Assembly: GCA_963730685.1 (NCBI GenBank)
Contig: CAVSSP010000001.1
Location: forward strand, 1,803,181 to 1,867,180
DNA: 64,000 nt
DNA from: Bog-756 sp963730685
Lineage (GTDB): Bacteria; Actinomycetota; Acidimicrobiia; Acidimicrobiales; RAAP-2
Direction: 5' to 3'
This document shows positions 54,272 to 63,852 of the stretch, piece by piece. A model generated the notes under the pieces. That model searched no databases, had not been told where the DNA came from, and saw only the letters and a program-made list of their open reading frames with translations. Position 1 is the stretch's first letter, and each line of letters starts with the position of its first letter. The position numbers were made by a program, and so were the translations under genes.

Positions 54272-55285
54272 TCAGGCCGCCCCGTGGTCCCCGGAGCCGT
54301 TGGTCGAATTGGTCGCCGAACCGTTGGCCTCCACGGTGGCGGCCCACGGGTCGCCGGCGATCGGGGGAGGCATGATGGCCACTTCGGCCAGGCTCCCGAA
54401 CCGGTCGTTGCCGGCACCGACGGCGGTGTCGAGTCCCGGAGGCGGGGGAGGCGTGCGGTCGTCGGCCCGGTCGTCGGCGAAGCCCGCCACCGGTGGCGAG
54501 GGCAGCGTGGTGACCGCACCGTCGTCCTGGCCGGGGTCGAGGGTGGCCGTTGCGTCGGCATCGACCGGCGGCAGGTCGACCACGATGAGTCCGGCGGCCT
54601 GGAGGTCGCGCAGCGTCCTGAGGCCGGCGACCTGGTCGCCTCCGATGAGGTCGACCACCACCTTGACCGTGTGCCCGGAGTTCCCCACCGTGGTCAGGAC
54701 GTTCCACTGGTCGCTCCGGATCTGCACGTCCTGCCCGGGAGGGGAGGGGGACAGGGCCACGACGGCCTCCAGCGGGACGACCTCTCGGAGGTCCCGCCAC
54801 TCCTCCACCTGGGGGCGGACCTCGTCCATCACCGCGGCCACCGGCACGGTGGGCTGTCCACTGGACGATGAGAGCCCGGCGGTGAAGTAGAACCAACCGT
54901 CGCTCACGCACGCCAGCTCGAACACCGCCTGGCCGATCGTCGATGCCGCACCGACGTGGGCGTTGGAGAACTGCCCGTTCTCCAACCACAGTTTGCCGTC
55001 GACGACGTCGTTGACCACCTGGAGCTCACCGGTCTGGGCGGTGGTGGCCAACAGCGAGAGCACGTCTGACAACGTGAAGATCGACAGGGAGCCCACCAGC
55101 GAGGCCGCTGGTGCCTCCTCGGACGGTTCGGAGGGACTCATGGTGTTTTCCTTCCCGGTTGGGGCAGGGTCGAAGAGCGGGGTCAGGGTCAGCCCGGACC
55201 CGGCGCCGCCTTCGGTCGTCGGGACGACCGGGGAGTCGGTCCCGTGCTGGGTTGTTCCATCGACCGTCCCGCGTTGGTCATTCAT
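54272..55285 (-). CDS. DUF4388 (PATAN-like) domain protein
   Basis: This 337-residue protein has a disordered acidic N-terminus, then SLSIFTLSDVLSLLATTAQT and GELQVVNDVVDGKLWLENGQ, the start of the DUF4388/PATAN domain found in bacterial signalling proteins. A winged-helix-like segment (LTTVGNSGHTVKVVVDLIGG) and a low-complexity Pro/Asp/Gly tail follow. It is probably a signalling adaptor for a GTPase or response-regulator system, but no partner is nearby. The ATG at 55285 is supported by GGGAGG. Confidence 0.75.
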   Translation of the reverse strand: MNDQRGTVDGTTQHGTDSPVVPTTEGGAGSGLTLTPLFDPAPTGKENTMSPSEPSEEAPAASLVGSLSIFTLSDVLSLLATTAQTGELQVVNDVVDGKLWLENGQFSNAHVGAASTIGQAVFELACVSDGWFYFTAGLSSSSGQPTVPVAAVMDEVRPQVEEWRDLREVVPLEAVVALSPSPPGQDVQIRSDQWNVLTTVGNSGHTVKVVVDLIGGDQVAGLRTLRDLQAAGLIVVDLPPVDADATATLDPGQDDGAVTTLPSPPVAGFADDRADDRTPPPPPGLDTAVGAGNDRFGSLAEVAIMPPPIAGDPWAATVEANGSATNSTNGSGDHGAA

Positions 55286-55504
55286 TGGTGATCCTCCCGA
55301 GGACCGGCGTCGCCTGGGCATGTTCCAAGTCCTTCACGTAAGACTCCGTTGGGACCACAATAACCGCAAAGAGTGCACAACTCCACACGTAAAGTGGTTT
55401 TTTGTCTGACTCATGGCCGAGGGAGAAACAGGGTGATCCCCACGCTCGACCGGATGCCGATCCGGGAGTCAGCCGGCCACCGATCGGCAGGTCATGATCG
55501 GTGG

Positions 55505-56363
55505 ATGACCGACACGTCCATGCCCATCGGCTTTTCCTCCTATGACGATTTCGAGCACCTCCGCTTCGACCGACCCGGACCCGGGGTGCTCCGCATCACC
55601 ATCGATCGCCCGGAGGTCCTCAACGCCGCCAACGAGCGACTCCACCGCGAGTTCTCGCAGGTCTGGAGGGTCGTCGACGCCGACGAGTCGGTGGCCGTCT
55701 CGGTGATCACCGGCGCAGGTCGGGCATTTTCGGCCGGTGGTGACCTGGCCATGGTGGAGCGGATGACCACCGACCACGCCGCCGTGGTCGAGCAGTGGCG
55801 TGACGCCGGTGCCGTCGTCTCGGAGATGCTCGCCTCGGTGAAGCCCATCGTGTCCGCCATCAACGGGGTGGCGGTGGGGGCCGGATTGGCGGTGGCCCTG
55901 CTGGCCGATGTGAGCATCATCGCGGAGTCGGCCCGGCTTTCGGACGGGCATGCGCGGCTCGGTGTGGCGGCCGGCGACCACGCTGCGGTCATCTGGCCCC
56001 TGCTGTGCGGTATGGCCAAGGCCAAGTACTACCTGATGACCGCCGAGTTCGTGACCGGTCCCGAGGCCGAGAGGATCGGCCTCGTGACCAGGTGCGTTCC
56101 TGACGACGAGGTGATGGCCCAGGCCCTCGCCGTGGCCGAGCGCCTGGCCGATGGGGAGCCGGACCGCGGTCCAGTGGACCAAGCGGGTGCTCAACCAGTG
56201 GTTGGTCTCTGCCACTCCGGCCTTCGGCGAGTCGCTGGCCCTGGAGATGGTCGGCTTCCTCGGGCCGGATGCCAAAGAGGGCGTCGCCGCCGTCCGTGAG
56301 CGCAGGGCCCCGGCCTTCCCGTCAGCCGCCCAGGCAGAGACCGTGATCAGGCAGAGACCGTGA
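55505..56363 (+). CDS. Enoyl-CoA hydratase/isomerase (one frameshift)
   Basis: This is a crotonase-fold enzyme of beta-oxidation type. GVLRITIDRPEVLNAANERL, ITGAGRAFSAGGDLAMVERM (oxyanion hole) and SAINGVAVGAGLAVALLADV are normal. At 56153-56156 a run of four G breaks the frame. Reading one G fewer gives LADGSRTAVQWTKRVLNQWL and a proper C-terminal helix to the stop at 56363. The precise homopolymer location makes a sequence error very likely. The active-site Glu/Asp pair cannot be assigned with certainty. Confidence 0.8.
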
Positions 56364-57531
56364 CGAGTGTCCCGATCGGGGTGAGCGGGAAGACCACGGC
56401 GGCATTGGCCGGCGGCATCTCCACGCACCCGTCGCTCTGGGGGTACCCGTAGCTGGAGCGGACGAACCCGTGCAGGGCGTCCCCACCGTTGAAGTAGCTG
56501 ACCCAGGGAATGCCCGGGTCCACGTACTTCGAACCGTCCGGATTGGTGCCCCGCATGGTGGTGACCGTGTACCGGATGTACACCGGGAAGGTGCCCGGTG
56601 CCGTCGTGGCCCCGGGTACGCCGGTGTTGGCCCTGGTCGTGTACACCGCTGCTCCGTTGCTGTAGACGGTGGTGGTCTCCGGGAGCGTCTGGGACACGTA
56701 GACGTAGTTGTACGGGTTCGGGTCCATGGCCCCCGACGAGGCGTCAGCCAGCAACTGCTGCCATACCGCCGGCCCGGCCTGGCCATCGGTCGTCATGTTG
56801 TGGTGGGACTCGAACGCCATCACCGCGCCCTTGGTGATCTGGTTGGCAGTCCCGACCGTCCACTGACTGGTGAGGGTGGCCGGCTCGGTGCTCCGCCAGG
56901 TGAACGCCCCCTCCTGGGCCTGGGCCGCTTCCTGTGGTGCGCTCAGCGGGCCGGCCGGCACGAAGTCGACCGGCAGGTAACCGAGCTGGGCCAGCAGCTG
57001 TTGCAGTCGGAGGGTGGAGCCGGTGGCCACACTGAACTGGGCGGTCGCCGGCGTCGTCAACGTCTTGCCGTCGGCACTGATCACGCCACCGGCCCCGGCG
57101 GGCACCGTCACGGTCTCCGTGCTCGACGGAACCAGTGGTGACGTGGCGACGAAGCTGAAGGTGTCGGGCGTCACGAGCTGCCATGCACCGGCAACCGCCG
57201 GGCTGAGGGTCGGGGTGGGGGAGCGGGTGCCCAGCGGTACCGAGAAGTGCACGGAGATGGTGGCGTCGCTCGGCACCTGGGTCGCACCGGCGACCGGGCT
57301 GATCGACGCCACGGTGAGCGGCCCCGCCGACGAGGAGTTGGCCAGCTCGCGGTCGGGAGCGGATGTCGGGGTGGCCGAGGACTTGCTGGGGCTGCCGCCG
57401 ACGGCGACCGCGGCAAAGCCCACACCGACCACCACAACGACGCCGACGGTAATGGCGATGAGCCACCCTTTTCCGCCTTTTGGTCCCTGATTTGGTCGCG
57501 GCGCTCTCGAATGTGCGTACTGTGCCGGCAT
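56347..57531 (-). CDS. L,D-transpeptidase with Ig-like domain
   Basis: This 394-residue envelope protein has a cytoplasmic basic start, one membrane helix (WLIAITVGVVVVVGVGFAAV), an Ig-like domain (VAGATQVPSDATISVHFSVP), a peptidoglycan-binding-like helical part (QQLLAQLGYLPVDFVP), and a YkuD domain with GFVRSSYGYPQSDGCVEMPP, in which Cys near 367 is the nucleophile. It would make 3-3 cross-links or anchor proteins in peptidoglycan. GAGAGGGAG precedes the ATG at 57531. Its 3' end overlaps the convergent hydratase gene by 17 bases. Confidence 0.9.
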   Translation of the reverse strand: MPAQYAHSRAPRPNQGPKGGKGWLIAITVGVVVVVGVGFAAVAVGGSPSKSSATPTSAPDRELANSSSAGPLTVASISPVAGATQVPSDATISVHFSVPLGTRSPTPTLSPAVAGAWQLVTPDTFSFVATSPLVPSSTETVTVPAGAGGVISADGKTLTTPATAQFSVATGSTLRLQQLLAQLGYLPVDFVPAGPLSAPQEAAQAQEGAFTWRSTEPATLTSQWTVGTANQITKGAVMAFESHHNMTTDGQAGPAVWQQLLADASSGAMDPNPYNYVYVSQTLPETTTVYSNGAAVYTTRANTGVPGATTAPGTFPVYIRYTVTTMRGTNPDGSKYVDPGIPWVSYFNGGDALHGFVRSSYGYPQSDGCVEMPPANAAVVFPLTPIGTLVTVSA

Positions 57532-57628
57532 CAAGTCTCCCTCTCGCAGGAAGAAATCTACCAGTCCACCGTGCGAATCCGGCGCCATGCGGCGAGGAAT
57601 TCCGTCTTCGTGGGGCCGCCGGCCCTGC

Positions 57629-60016
57629 CTACTCGCCGCCAGCGGCGCCCACCCGTTGGGTGATGGCCTCCTCCAGACGGGCCAGTGTCGGAGCATCGGT
57701 GATCTTGGTGCCGTCCGGTCCACGCACGTAGAACGCATCGACCACGGCGGCGCCGAACGTCGACACCTTCGCCGACGTCACATCGAGGTCGCACTCCGCC
57801 AGGGCCCGGGTGATCCGGTGGAGCTGGCCCACGACGTCTTCTGCCCTGACCTCGACCACCGTGGCACTCGCCGACGCGTTGTTGTCGATGGAGACCTGGG
57901 TCGAGATCAGTTGGGGCCTGGTCGCGCGCCGGTCCTTCCGGTAGGTCCGGGCACGCTCGTCCAGCCGGGTCTCGATGGACAGGGTCCCCTTCATGACGGC
58001 GGCCAGGTCGTCGGACAGGCGGGCCACCGGCGGCCACCTGCCCTTGGAGGCTTCGACGGTGAAGACCTCCACGGCCACGCCGTCGTCACCGGCCACGGCC
58101 GCAGTGCGGACGTTCAGCCCGTGGAGGGCCAGTACTCCGGTGACCTCGGCGAGCAGCCCGGACCGGTCGGGGGCCACCACGGTGACCATGGGGTCGTCGA
58201 TGGAGAGGGCCGGGACGCCATGCTCGCGGACGGTGTCCATGATCATGTGGAGCTCGTCGGTGATCCAGGGGGTGGGCGCCGCCGCAGGCTCGCCGGCCAG
58301 GAGCCGCCTGGCCCGCTCGACCAGGTCGGCCATCAACCCCGCCTTCCACGGCCCCCACGCCGAGGACCCGGTGGCGCGGCTATCCGCCTCGACCAGGGCG
58401 GCGAGAAGGTCGAGGGTCGACCGGTTCCCGACTTCGTCGGCCACCCGTTGAGCCGTCGCCGGGTCGTCGAGGTCGCGCTTGGTGGCGCTGTCGGGTAGCA
58501 GGAGGTGGAGGCGAACCATGGTCGACAGGGTGGCGACGTCCTCGGGCGGGAAGCCCATCCGGGCGCCCATCTCCCCGGCCAGGGCGATGCCGACCTCGGT
58601 GTGGTCGCCGGGATAGCCCTTTCCGATGTCGTGGAGGAGGGTCCCCACCAACAAGAGGTCGGGTCGGCCGACCCGGTGGGCCAAGGTGGCGGCGATGGCC
58701 GTCGCCTCGAGGAGGTGTCGGTCCACGGTGTAGCGGTGGTACGGGTTGCGCTGAGGCTTGTTGCGGACGGCCGCCCACTCCGGCAGGTACCGCTCCAGCA
58801 GGTGGCGTTGGTCGAGCGCCTCCAGGGCGGCGATGGCCGGCGGACCGGTCGCCAGCACCCGCACCAGCGTGGCCCGGAGGTCTTCGGTCCACGGGACAGG
58901 GGGAGCCTGGGCCTTCCGACCGAGCGCATTCAGGGCCGAACGGGCGATGGGCAGGTTCTTCTCCGCCGCCACTGCGGCCAGCCGCAGCGCGAGGGTCGGA
59001 TCGTCGGCCATGCCCCGCTCGGAGGTCAGGACGACCTCGTCCTCGGTCACCCCGATTCCGGGTTCCCCGGGGACGGAGTGGACGACGGATGCGGCCTCGT
59101 CCTCTTTCCTCCCCCGTCGCCGGCTCCGCCCCGCCCCACCCTGGGCACGGAACCAGGCGCTCCGTCGTCGCCACGCATCGTCCCCCTCCCATGCCACCGT
59201 CCGGCCGGCCGTGGCCACCGCCGTCATGAGGTCGTCGGAGTCGGGATCACCGAGCGCACGGGCCACCTGGTCCTGCTCTTGGAGCAACAGTTTGTTCTGC
59301 TCGCGGCCCGCCCTGCGGTGGAGCTCGACCCGGACGGTGGTGAGGACGGCGCGTGCGTCGTCGATGGCCACGGTGTCCACGTAGTCGGCCAGCACCGGAA
59401 CGGCCAGCATCATGGCGGTGAGAGCCGCCACGTCACGGAGGCCCCCGTGGGACTCCTTCAGGTCGGGCTCGACGAGGAAGCCGACATCGCCGAACGACCG
59501 GTGCCGCTCCACCACCTGTTGACCCAGTTCGTCGAGCCAGGGGGGCTTCTGTCGCACCCACCGGTCCATCGCCCCCTCCAGCACCGGCTCCGCCACCTTG
59601 GTGTCGCCGCAGACCACCCGGGCATCGAGCAGGCCGAGCGCCACGCGGAGGTCCACGGCCGCCATGTCGAGGACGTCGCTCGGCCGGCGGACACTGTGGT
59701 CCAGGGAGACGCCCTCGTCCCAGACCGGGTACCAGATCTTGTCGGCGATCTCCGAGACGTTCCGATGGCCCTTGTGGACCAGCACCACGTCGAGGTCGCT
59801 GAACGGGCACAGCTCACCGCGCCCGTAGCCGCCCACGGCCATCAAGGCGATGCCCCTCGACTCCCCGCCGGTGGCCTGGTCGAACAGGTCGGTCAGCCAT
59901 TCGTCGGCTACCTCGGCGTAGGCGCGGCAGAACGCATCGCCACGTAGCTCGGGGCGCTCGATCAGCGCCTGTCGGCGGGAGCGCAGGGACACGGCCGGAC
60001 CGTACCACCGGTCCAC
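57629..60016 (-). CDS. glnD: [Protein-PII] uridylyltransferase/uridylyl-removing enzyme
   Basis: This 795-residue bifunctional nitrogen sensor has the nucleotidyltransferase motif VGGYGRGELCPFSDLDVVLV at about residue 62, the HD hydrolase motif LLVGTLLHDIGKGYPGDHTE at about 460, and two ACT domains at the end (MVTVVAPDRSGLLAEVTGVL; VVEVRAEDVVGQLHRITRAL). In many actinobacteria it adenylylates rather than uridylylates PII. No glnB or amt lies in the window, which is unusual since they often adjoin. The start is a GTG at 60016; another GTG at 59992 is possible. Confidence 0.93.
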   Translation of the reverse strand: MDRWYGPAVSLRSRRQALIERPELRGDAFCRAYAEVADEWLTDLFDQATGGESRGIALMAVGGYGRGELCPFSDLDVVLVHKGHRNVSEIADKIWYPVWDEGVSLDHSVRRPSDVLDMAAVDLRVALGLLDARVVCGDTKVAEPVLEGAMDRWVRQKPPWLDELGQQVVERHRSFGDVGFLVEPDLKESHGGLRDVAALTAMMLAVPVLADYVDTVAIDDARAVLTTVRVELHRRAGREQNKLLLQEQDQVARALGDPDSDDLMTAVATAGRTVAWEGDDAWRRRSAWFRAQGGAGRSRRRGRKEDEAASVVHSVPGEPGIGVTEDEVVLTSERGMADDPTLALRLAAVAAEKNLPIARSALNALGRKAQAPPVPWTEDLRATLVRVLATGPPAIAALEALDQRHLLERYLPEWAAVRNKPQRNPYHRYTVDRHLLEATAIAATLAHRVGRPDLLLVGTLLHDIGKGYPGDHTEVGIALAGEMGARMGFPPEDVATLSTMVRLHLLLPDSATKRDLDDPATAQRVADEVGNRSTLDLLAALVEADSRATGSSAWGPWKAGLMADLVERARRLLAGEPAAAPTPWITDELHMIMDTVREHGVPALSIDDPMVTVVAPDRSGLLAEVTGVLALHGLNVRTAAVAGDDGVAVEVFTVEASKGRWPPVARLSDDLAAVMKGTLSIETRLDERARTYRKDRRATRPQLISTQVSIDNNASASATVVEVRAEDVVGQLHRITRALAECDLDVTSAKVSTFGAAVVDAFYVRGPDGTKITDAPTLARLEEAITQRVGAAGGE

Positions 60017-60108
60017 CGGCGGCGGGCCGATCCGGCCCGGTCAGGAGCCGACGGAGGCCGGGGCCGCCGCGAAGCCGCTCGGGGGAGCGGAGCGATTACC
60101 CTGGGACC

Positions 60109-60303
60109 ATGGTCGAAGAAGAGCACAAGGGCCTGAGCTTGTTCGACGGGGTCCTCATCATCGGCGGCGGGATCATCGCCGTCATCGTGGCCTTCGCCAT
60201 CTTCAGCTTCATCGCTGGACTGGTGTGGTTCGTGGTGAAGGTCGTCGTCATCGTGGCCCTGGTCGCCCTGGTGGCGAGGCTGGTGTTCCGACGCCGCAGT
60301 TGA
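60109..60303 (+). CDS. Small membrane protein
   Basis: This 64-residue protein has a short charged head (MVEEEHKGLSLFDG), two hydrophobic stretches (VLIIGGGIIAVIVAFAIFSF and VVKVVVIVALVALVARLVF), and an RRRS tail. It is probably an inner-membrane protein of unknown role. It lies alone between glnD and a convergent glycosyltransferase. Confidence 0.6.
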   Translation: MVEEEHKGLSLFDGVLIIGGGIIAVIVAFAIFSFIAGLVWFVVKVVVIVALVALVARLVFRRRS

Positions 60304-60317
60304 GCGCCCACCCCTGA

Positions 60318-60334
60318 CCGGGGTCGGGCCCCGG
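60318..60334. terminator. Short GC hairpin between convergent genes
   Basis: CCGGGG and CCCCGG are separated by five bases, 15 bases after the small membrane protein stop and 12 before the glycosyltransferase stop. It could end both transcripts. No T-run is present. Confidence 0.35.
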
Positions 60335-60345
60335 CGTTCCGGTCC

Positions 60346-61372
60346 TCAGGCGATCATCGACTGGTACAGCTCGACGTGCTCGGCCACCATCCTGTCCGTG
60401 GAGAAGTAGCCCTCGACGGCGGCACGGCAGTCGCTGCGCTTCAGTTCGTGCAGGCGGTTGATGGCATCCACCATGGCGGCCTCGTCGCCGCACAGGAACC
60501 CGGTCCGTCCGTCGTCGACCACCTCGGGCGCCGCCCCCTCGGGAAACGCCAGCACCGGCGTCCCGCATGCCAGGGCCTCGATCATGACCATGCCGAACGG
60601 TTCGTTCCAACGGATCGGGAAGACGAGGGCCGCCGCCCCGGCCAGGAGCTCGAGCTTCCGCTCGTGGGACACCTCGCCCAGATAGTGCGCGTCGTCGCCG
60701 AGGAGCGGTTCCACCTGCTCGTGGAAGTAGCGGAGCTCCCACGGCTCTCGCATCTTGGCGGCCAGGTAGATCCGGATCCCCGCCTTCCGGGCGATCTCGA
60801 TGGCCCGGTGGGCCCCCTTGTCCTCCGACATCCGTCCGAGGAACAGCACATAGGGTCCCTGCTCGTCACCCTTGCCGTCGCCCACCGGAAAGTGCGACGC
60901 GTCCACACCGTGGTGGATGACTCGGGCGATGGGGATGTCGACCGCCGCCCGCCGCTGGGCGTGGGAGATGGCCACGATCGGCACACGGTGGGCGATCGAC
61001 CCGGTAGAGGTCGCTGAGCTCGTCGTTGAACGGTCCGTGGATGGTGGTGGCCACCGGCAGGTCGGGATACCGCTCGGAGTAGAAGGGGCCCATCACCGTG
61101 TGGTCGTGGACCACATCGCAGTTCCCGACCGCCTCGTAGGCGTGGATGACATGGCGGATCTCGGGCACGACCATACCGATCCGCAGTCCCTCGGCCGCCG
61201 GAAGGACCCACTCGGTCGGCACGGGACAGGTCGAGTCGCCGGTGGCGAAGAACAGCACGTCGTGACCGGCCCGTTGCAGCCCTCGGGCCAGTTGGTCCAC
61301 CACCAGCTCGATCCCGCCGTACAGGAGGGGAGGGATGGGGGTCCACGGTGGAGCGATGATTCCGATCCTCAT
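60346..61372 (-). CDS. Glycosyltransferase family 4 (one frameshift)
   Basis: The first part starts MRIGIIAPPWTPIPPLLYGG followed by IELVVDQLARGLQRAGHDVL and CDVVHDHTVMGPFYSERYPD, the acceptor-side domain of GT4. A frame break near 61000 separates it from IVAISHAQRRAAVDIPIARV, then GVDASHFPVGDGKGDEQGPY and GMVMIEALACGTPVLAFPEG (donor-binding EX7E region). Together they are a full GT4 of about 340 residues. The two frames join within ten bases at DLYR/IAHRVP, so a single missing base is the likely cause. Confidence 0.82.
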
Positions 61373-61418
61373 ACAGAGATTCAATCACCTGGGACCGGCT
61401 AGGCTCGCCGGACGCCAC

Positions 61419-61490
61419 GGCGGCGTGGCCGAGTGGTTTAGGCAGGGGCCTGCAAAGCCCCGTACGGCGGTTCGATTCCGCCCGCCGCCT
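61419..61490 (+). tRNA. tRNA-Cys (GCA)
   Basis: Acceptor arms GGCGGCG and CGCCGCC pair fully. The D arm contains GCCGAGTGGTTTAGGC, the anticodon loop is CTGCAAA with anticodon GCA, and the T arm is GGCGGTTCGATTCCGCC. CCA is not encoded (CCG follows). The total is 72 nt. Confidence 0.95.
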
Positions 61491-61495
61491 CCGAG

Positions 61496-61533
61496 GAACC
61501 AGGGTTTTCTGGTTCGCAGACCCCGTTCGGGGT
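61496..61533 (+). terminator. Tandem hairpins after tRNA-Cys
   Basis: GAACCAG and CTGGTTC pair across a six-base loop (61496-61515), followed by ACCCC-GTTC-GGGGT (61520-61533). Together they lie just past the tRNA 3' end and probably terminate the tRNA transcript. Confidence 0.55.
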
Positions 61534-61545
61534 AGGGACTTGGGC

Positions 61546-62187
61546 ATGGGGCCCGCTTCGATCAGGGATGGCGCGCGGAGCGACGAGGACCACGGCGGAG
61601 CCCCGACCGACCACCGATCCTCGCGATGGCGATCGTGGGCACAAAAGGACCGGATCATCCCGCGTACCCAGCAGCGCTCGAGGAGCAGCCGCTGGCTCTA
61701 CCGGATCGACCACTACAGCTCCCTCCCGTGGGCGGCCCTGGTGGTGGCGGCACTGCTGGTCGGAGCCATCGCCGTCGGGGCGGGGGTCGGGTTTTCGTCG
61801 GGGTGGCTGATCGGCTTCGAGACGGGCACCTCCTCGATCACCTTGTTGATGCTGTTCGTCATCCAGCACACCCAGAGCCGCGAGCAGGCGGCGACCCAGC
61901 GGAAGCTGGACGAGCTGCTGCGGGCCACGCCCGAGGCCGAGAGCGGCCTGATGATGTTGGAGGAGGCCTCCGACGACGAGATGCGCGATGTGGAGTCGGA
62001 GCTCCGCGGGCTCGAAGGAGAGCGGGATGGCCGAGGCCGAACAGGACGGCGACCTGTCTGGCACCCCGGGGTCGACCCCACCGGTCGGACGGGAGCCCTC
62101 CGCGCCGGGGTGAGGACGGAACCGGTTGGGTCCGCACGCCATGGCCGGGTGCGGAATCGTCAGTCGGGCCTCGGTGCCTTGGCGTAG
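61546..62187 (+). CDS. Low-affinity iron permease-like membrane protein
   Basis: This protein of about 213 residues has basic residues and then WAALVVAALLVGAIAVGAGV, GWLIGFETGTSSITLLMLFV and IQHTQSREQAATQRKLDELL, matching the C-terminal half of the low-affinity iron permease (Fet4-like) family. The final 50 residues (GRTGRRPVWHPG onward) look unnatural. An alternative frame from 62027 ends soon with an acidic tail, so a late frameshift is possible. An earlier TTG at 61540 is another possible start. Confidence 0.7.
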   Translation: MGPASIRDGARSDEDHGGAPTDHRSSRWRSWAQKDRIIPRTQQRSRSSRWLYRIDHYSSLPWAALVVAALLVGAIAVGAGVGFSSGWLIGFETGTSSITLLMLFVIQHTQSREQAATQRKLDELLRATPEAESGLMMLEEASDDEMRDVESELRGLEGERDGRGRTGRRPVWHPGVDPTGRTGALRAGVRTEPVGSARHGRVRNRQSGLGALA

Positions 62188-62984
62188 TCCCAGAGCAGTC
62201 GGGAGTCGGCGTCCGCCCCGAGCAGGACCGTGGACGGGACCTGCTTGTCGATGTGACCGATGAGTCCCCGGTAGATCCCGAACCCGACCAACTCCTGTAA
62301 CCGGGGCGCGAACCGTCGTACGGTGTCGAGGCCCAGACCGAGTTGTTGGTTCTCCTGCTGACGGAGGTAGCCGGCGCAGTAGTTCATGGCCACGCCCACG
62401 CGCCGCTCGTCGGTGATGTTGGCACCGCCCCCGTGCCACAGGCTGCCGTGCCACACCAGCACACTGCCCCTGCCCATCTCGGCCGGGACGGAGGCATAGG
62501 CGGTGGCGAGATCCGGTGAGTCCGGGGCACGGTGGGATCCGGGGATCACCCGGGTGGCACCGTTGGCCTCGGTGAAGTCCGTGAGGGCCCACATGCTGTT
62601 GCAGACGGTCGGGGGATGGGGTTTGGGCAGAGGGATCACCTGATCGTCGGCGTGGATCGGTTGGGCGGATTCACCCGGTCCGATGGCAATCGAGGAGAGG
62701 GACGAGACCAGCAGTCCGTGGTCGAGTACGCCCTCGACCACGGGGAGGACGGCCGGATGAACCGGTATCTGCTCGAAGTGGGGGCCGTGGGCCAGCAGGT
62801 TGTAGATGCGGGTGGTACGGGTTCCTTCGAACAGGTTGTCGGCAGGGACGGCACCCAGATCGTTCTCCAGCCGGGCGATGTCCTCGGTGAGCGCGTCGAC
62901 CAAATCGAGTTCGATGGCGTCCTCGATGACGGTGTAGCCGGTCTCTGCGATCCGATCGACGTGGAAGGCGACGTCGGCGGCCAT
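62160..62984 (-). CDS. Phytanoyl-CoA dioxygenase (PhyH) family protein
   Basis: This intact 274-residue Fe(II)/2-oxoglutarate oxygenase-like protein has HxD in AQPIHADDQVIPLP at about residue 110, a distal His in VWHGSLWHGGGANITDERR at about 182, and an Arg for 2-oxoglutarate (DERR). It begins RIAETGYTVIEDAIELDLVD. GGGAGGAG lies just before the ATG. The substrate is unknown; it is the second PhyH member in the window. Its 3' end overlaps the 3' end of the convergent iron-permease-like gene. Confidence 0.9.
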   Translation of the reverse strand: MAADVAFHVDRIAETGYTVIEDAIELDLVDALTEDIARLENDLGAVPADNLFEGTRTTRIYNLLAHGPHFEQIPVHPAVLPVVEGVLDHGLLVSSLSSIAIGPGESAQPIHADDQVIPLPKPHPPTVCNSMWALTDFTEANGATRVIPGSHRAPDSPDLATAYASVPAEMGRGSVLVWHGSLWHGGGANITDERRVGVAMNYCAGYLRQQENQQLGLGLDTVRRFAPRLQELVGFGIYRGLIGHIDKQVPSTVLLGADADSRLLWDYAKAPRPD

Positions 62985-63036
62985 GGCACTCCTCCCTCGG
63001 GATCGGGACGTCCGGCTGTAGGCCTATTCTGCAGGC

Positions 63037-63852
63037 GTGCGACGGAATAGGCGACCGGACAACTTCTACGAGCTTCTCACCTGCGGTTGGAAAGGTCATG
63101 CCCTGGTGGGTACCGATGTCGCCGAGATCACGCCGGACGACTCGATGTTGGCCCGGGAGAGCGATGGGGTCCGCTGGTACCGGTGCTTGCGCTGCGACGC
63201 CTGGATCGCCGGCGTTCCCCCGGAGGCCCCGGACCACCAGCGGATGCCGGCGCGTGACGAGATCGAGATCCCGGCACGAGGCCCGATCCTGAGGGACCGC
63301 TACGTACTGAGGCTCATCGCTCTGGACCGGGCGGTCCATGTGATCGTGCTTTCGATCCTGGCCGTCGTGCTCTTCACCTTCGCCCGCCACGACACCACCC
63401 TCCATCACGACTACGTCAACATCATGGACGACCTGTCGGGGACCACGCCGGGAGAGGCCCAGGTCCGGGGGGTACTCGGCTACCTGGGGAAGGCGTTCAA
63501 GTACTCGCCGGCCCGCCTGGTCCAGCTCGGGTTCCTGGTACTCGCCTATGCCGCGCTGGAAGCCACCGAAGGGGTCGGGCTGTGGCTCTCCAAGCGGTGG
63601 GCCGAATACCTGACGTTGGTCGCCACCGCAGTGCTGGTGCCCATCGAGATCTACGAGCTGTCCCTCAGTGTCAGTGTGTTCAAGGTCCTGACGCTGGTCA
63701 TCAATCTGGCCATCCTCGTCTACCTGTTGCTGGCCAAGCGGCTGTTCGGGCTGCGGGGAGGTCACCGCGTCCAGATTGAGCGGCACCAGGAGTTCGGGGG
63801 ATGGGGGGCGATCGAGAGGGCCACGCCCGCCATGTCAGTGCCGTCGTCCTAG
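63037..63852 (+). CDS. DUF2127 membrane protein with zinc-ribbon-like N-terminus
   Basis: This 271-residue protein has a soluble N-terminal part with paired cysteines (LLTCGWKGHALVG and YRCLRCDAWIAG) that could bind a metal. Then RYVLRLIALDRAVHVIVLSI and other helices (LVQLGFLVLAYAALEATEGV, YLTLVATAVLVPIEIYEL, VINLAILVYLLLAKRL) match DUF2127. The start is a GTG at 63037. The function is unknown. Confidence 0.82.
   Translation: MRRNRRPDNFYELLTCGWKGHALVGTDVAEITPDDSMLARESDGVRWYRCLRCDAWIAGVPPEAPDHQRMPARDEIEIPARGPILRDRYVLRLIALDRAVHVIVLSILAVVLFTFARHDTTLHHDYVNIMDDLSGTTPGEAQVRGVLGYLGKAFKYSPARLVQLGFLVLAYAALEATEGVGLWLSKRWAEYLTLVATAVLVPIEIYELSLSVSVFKVLTLVINLAILVYLLLAKRLFGLRGGHRVQIERHQEFGGWGAIERATPAMSVPSS

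Noticed and set aside
55370..55410. Rho-independent terminator before the hydratase (CCAC...GTGG then T-run)
   Set aside because: The stem is only four base pairs and lies between two divergent starts, where a terminator is not expected.
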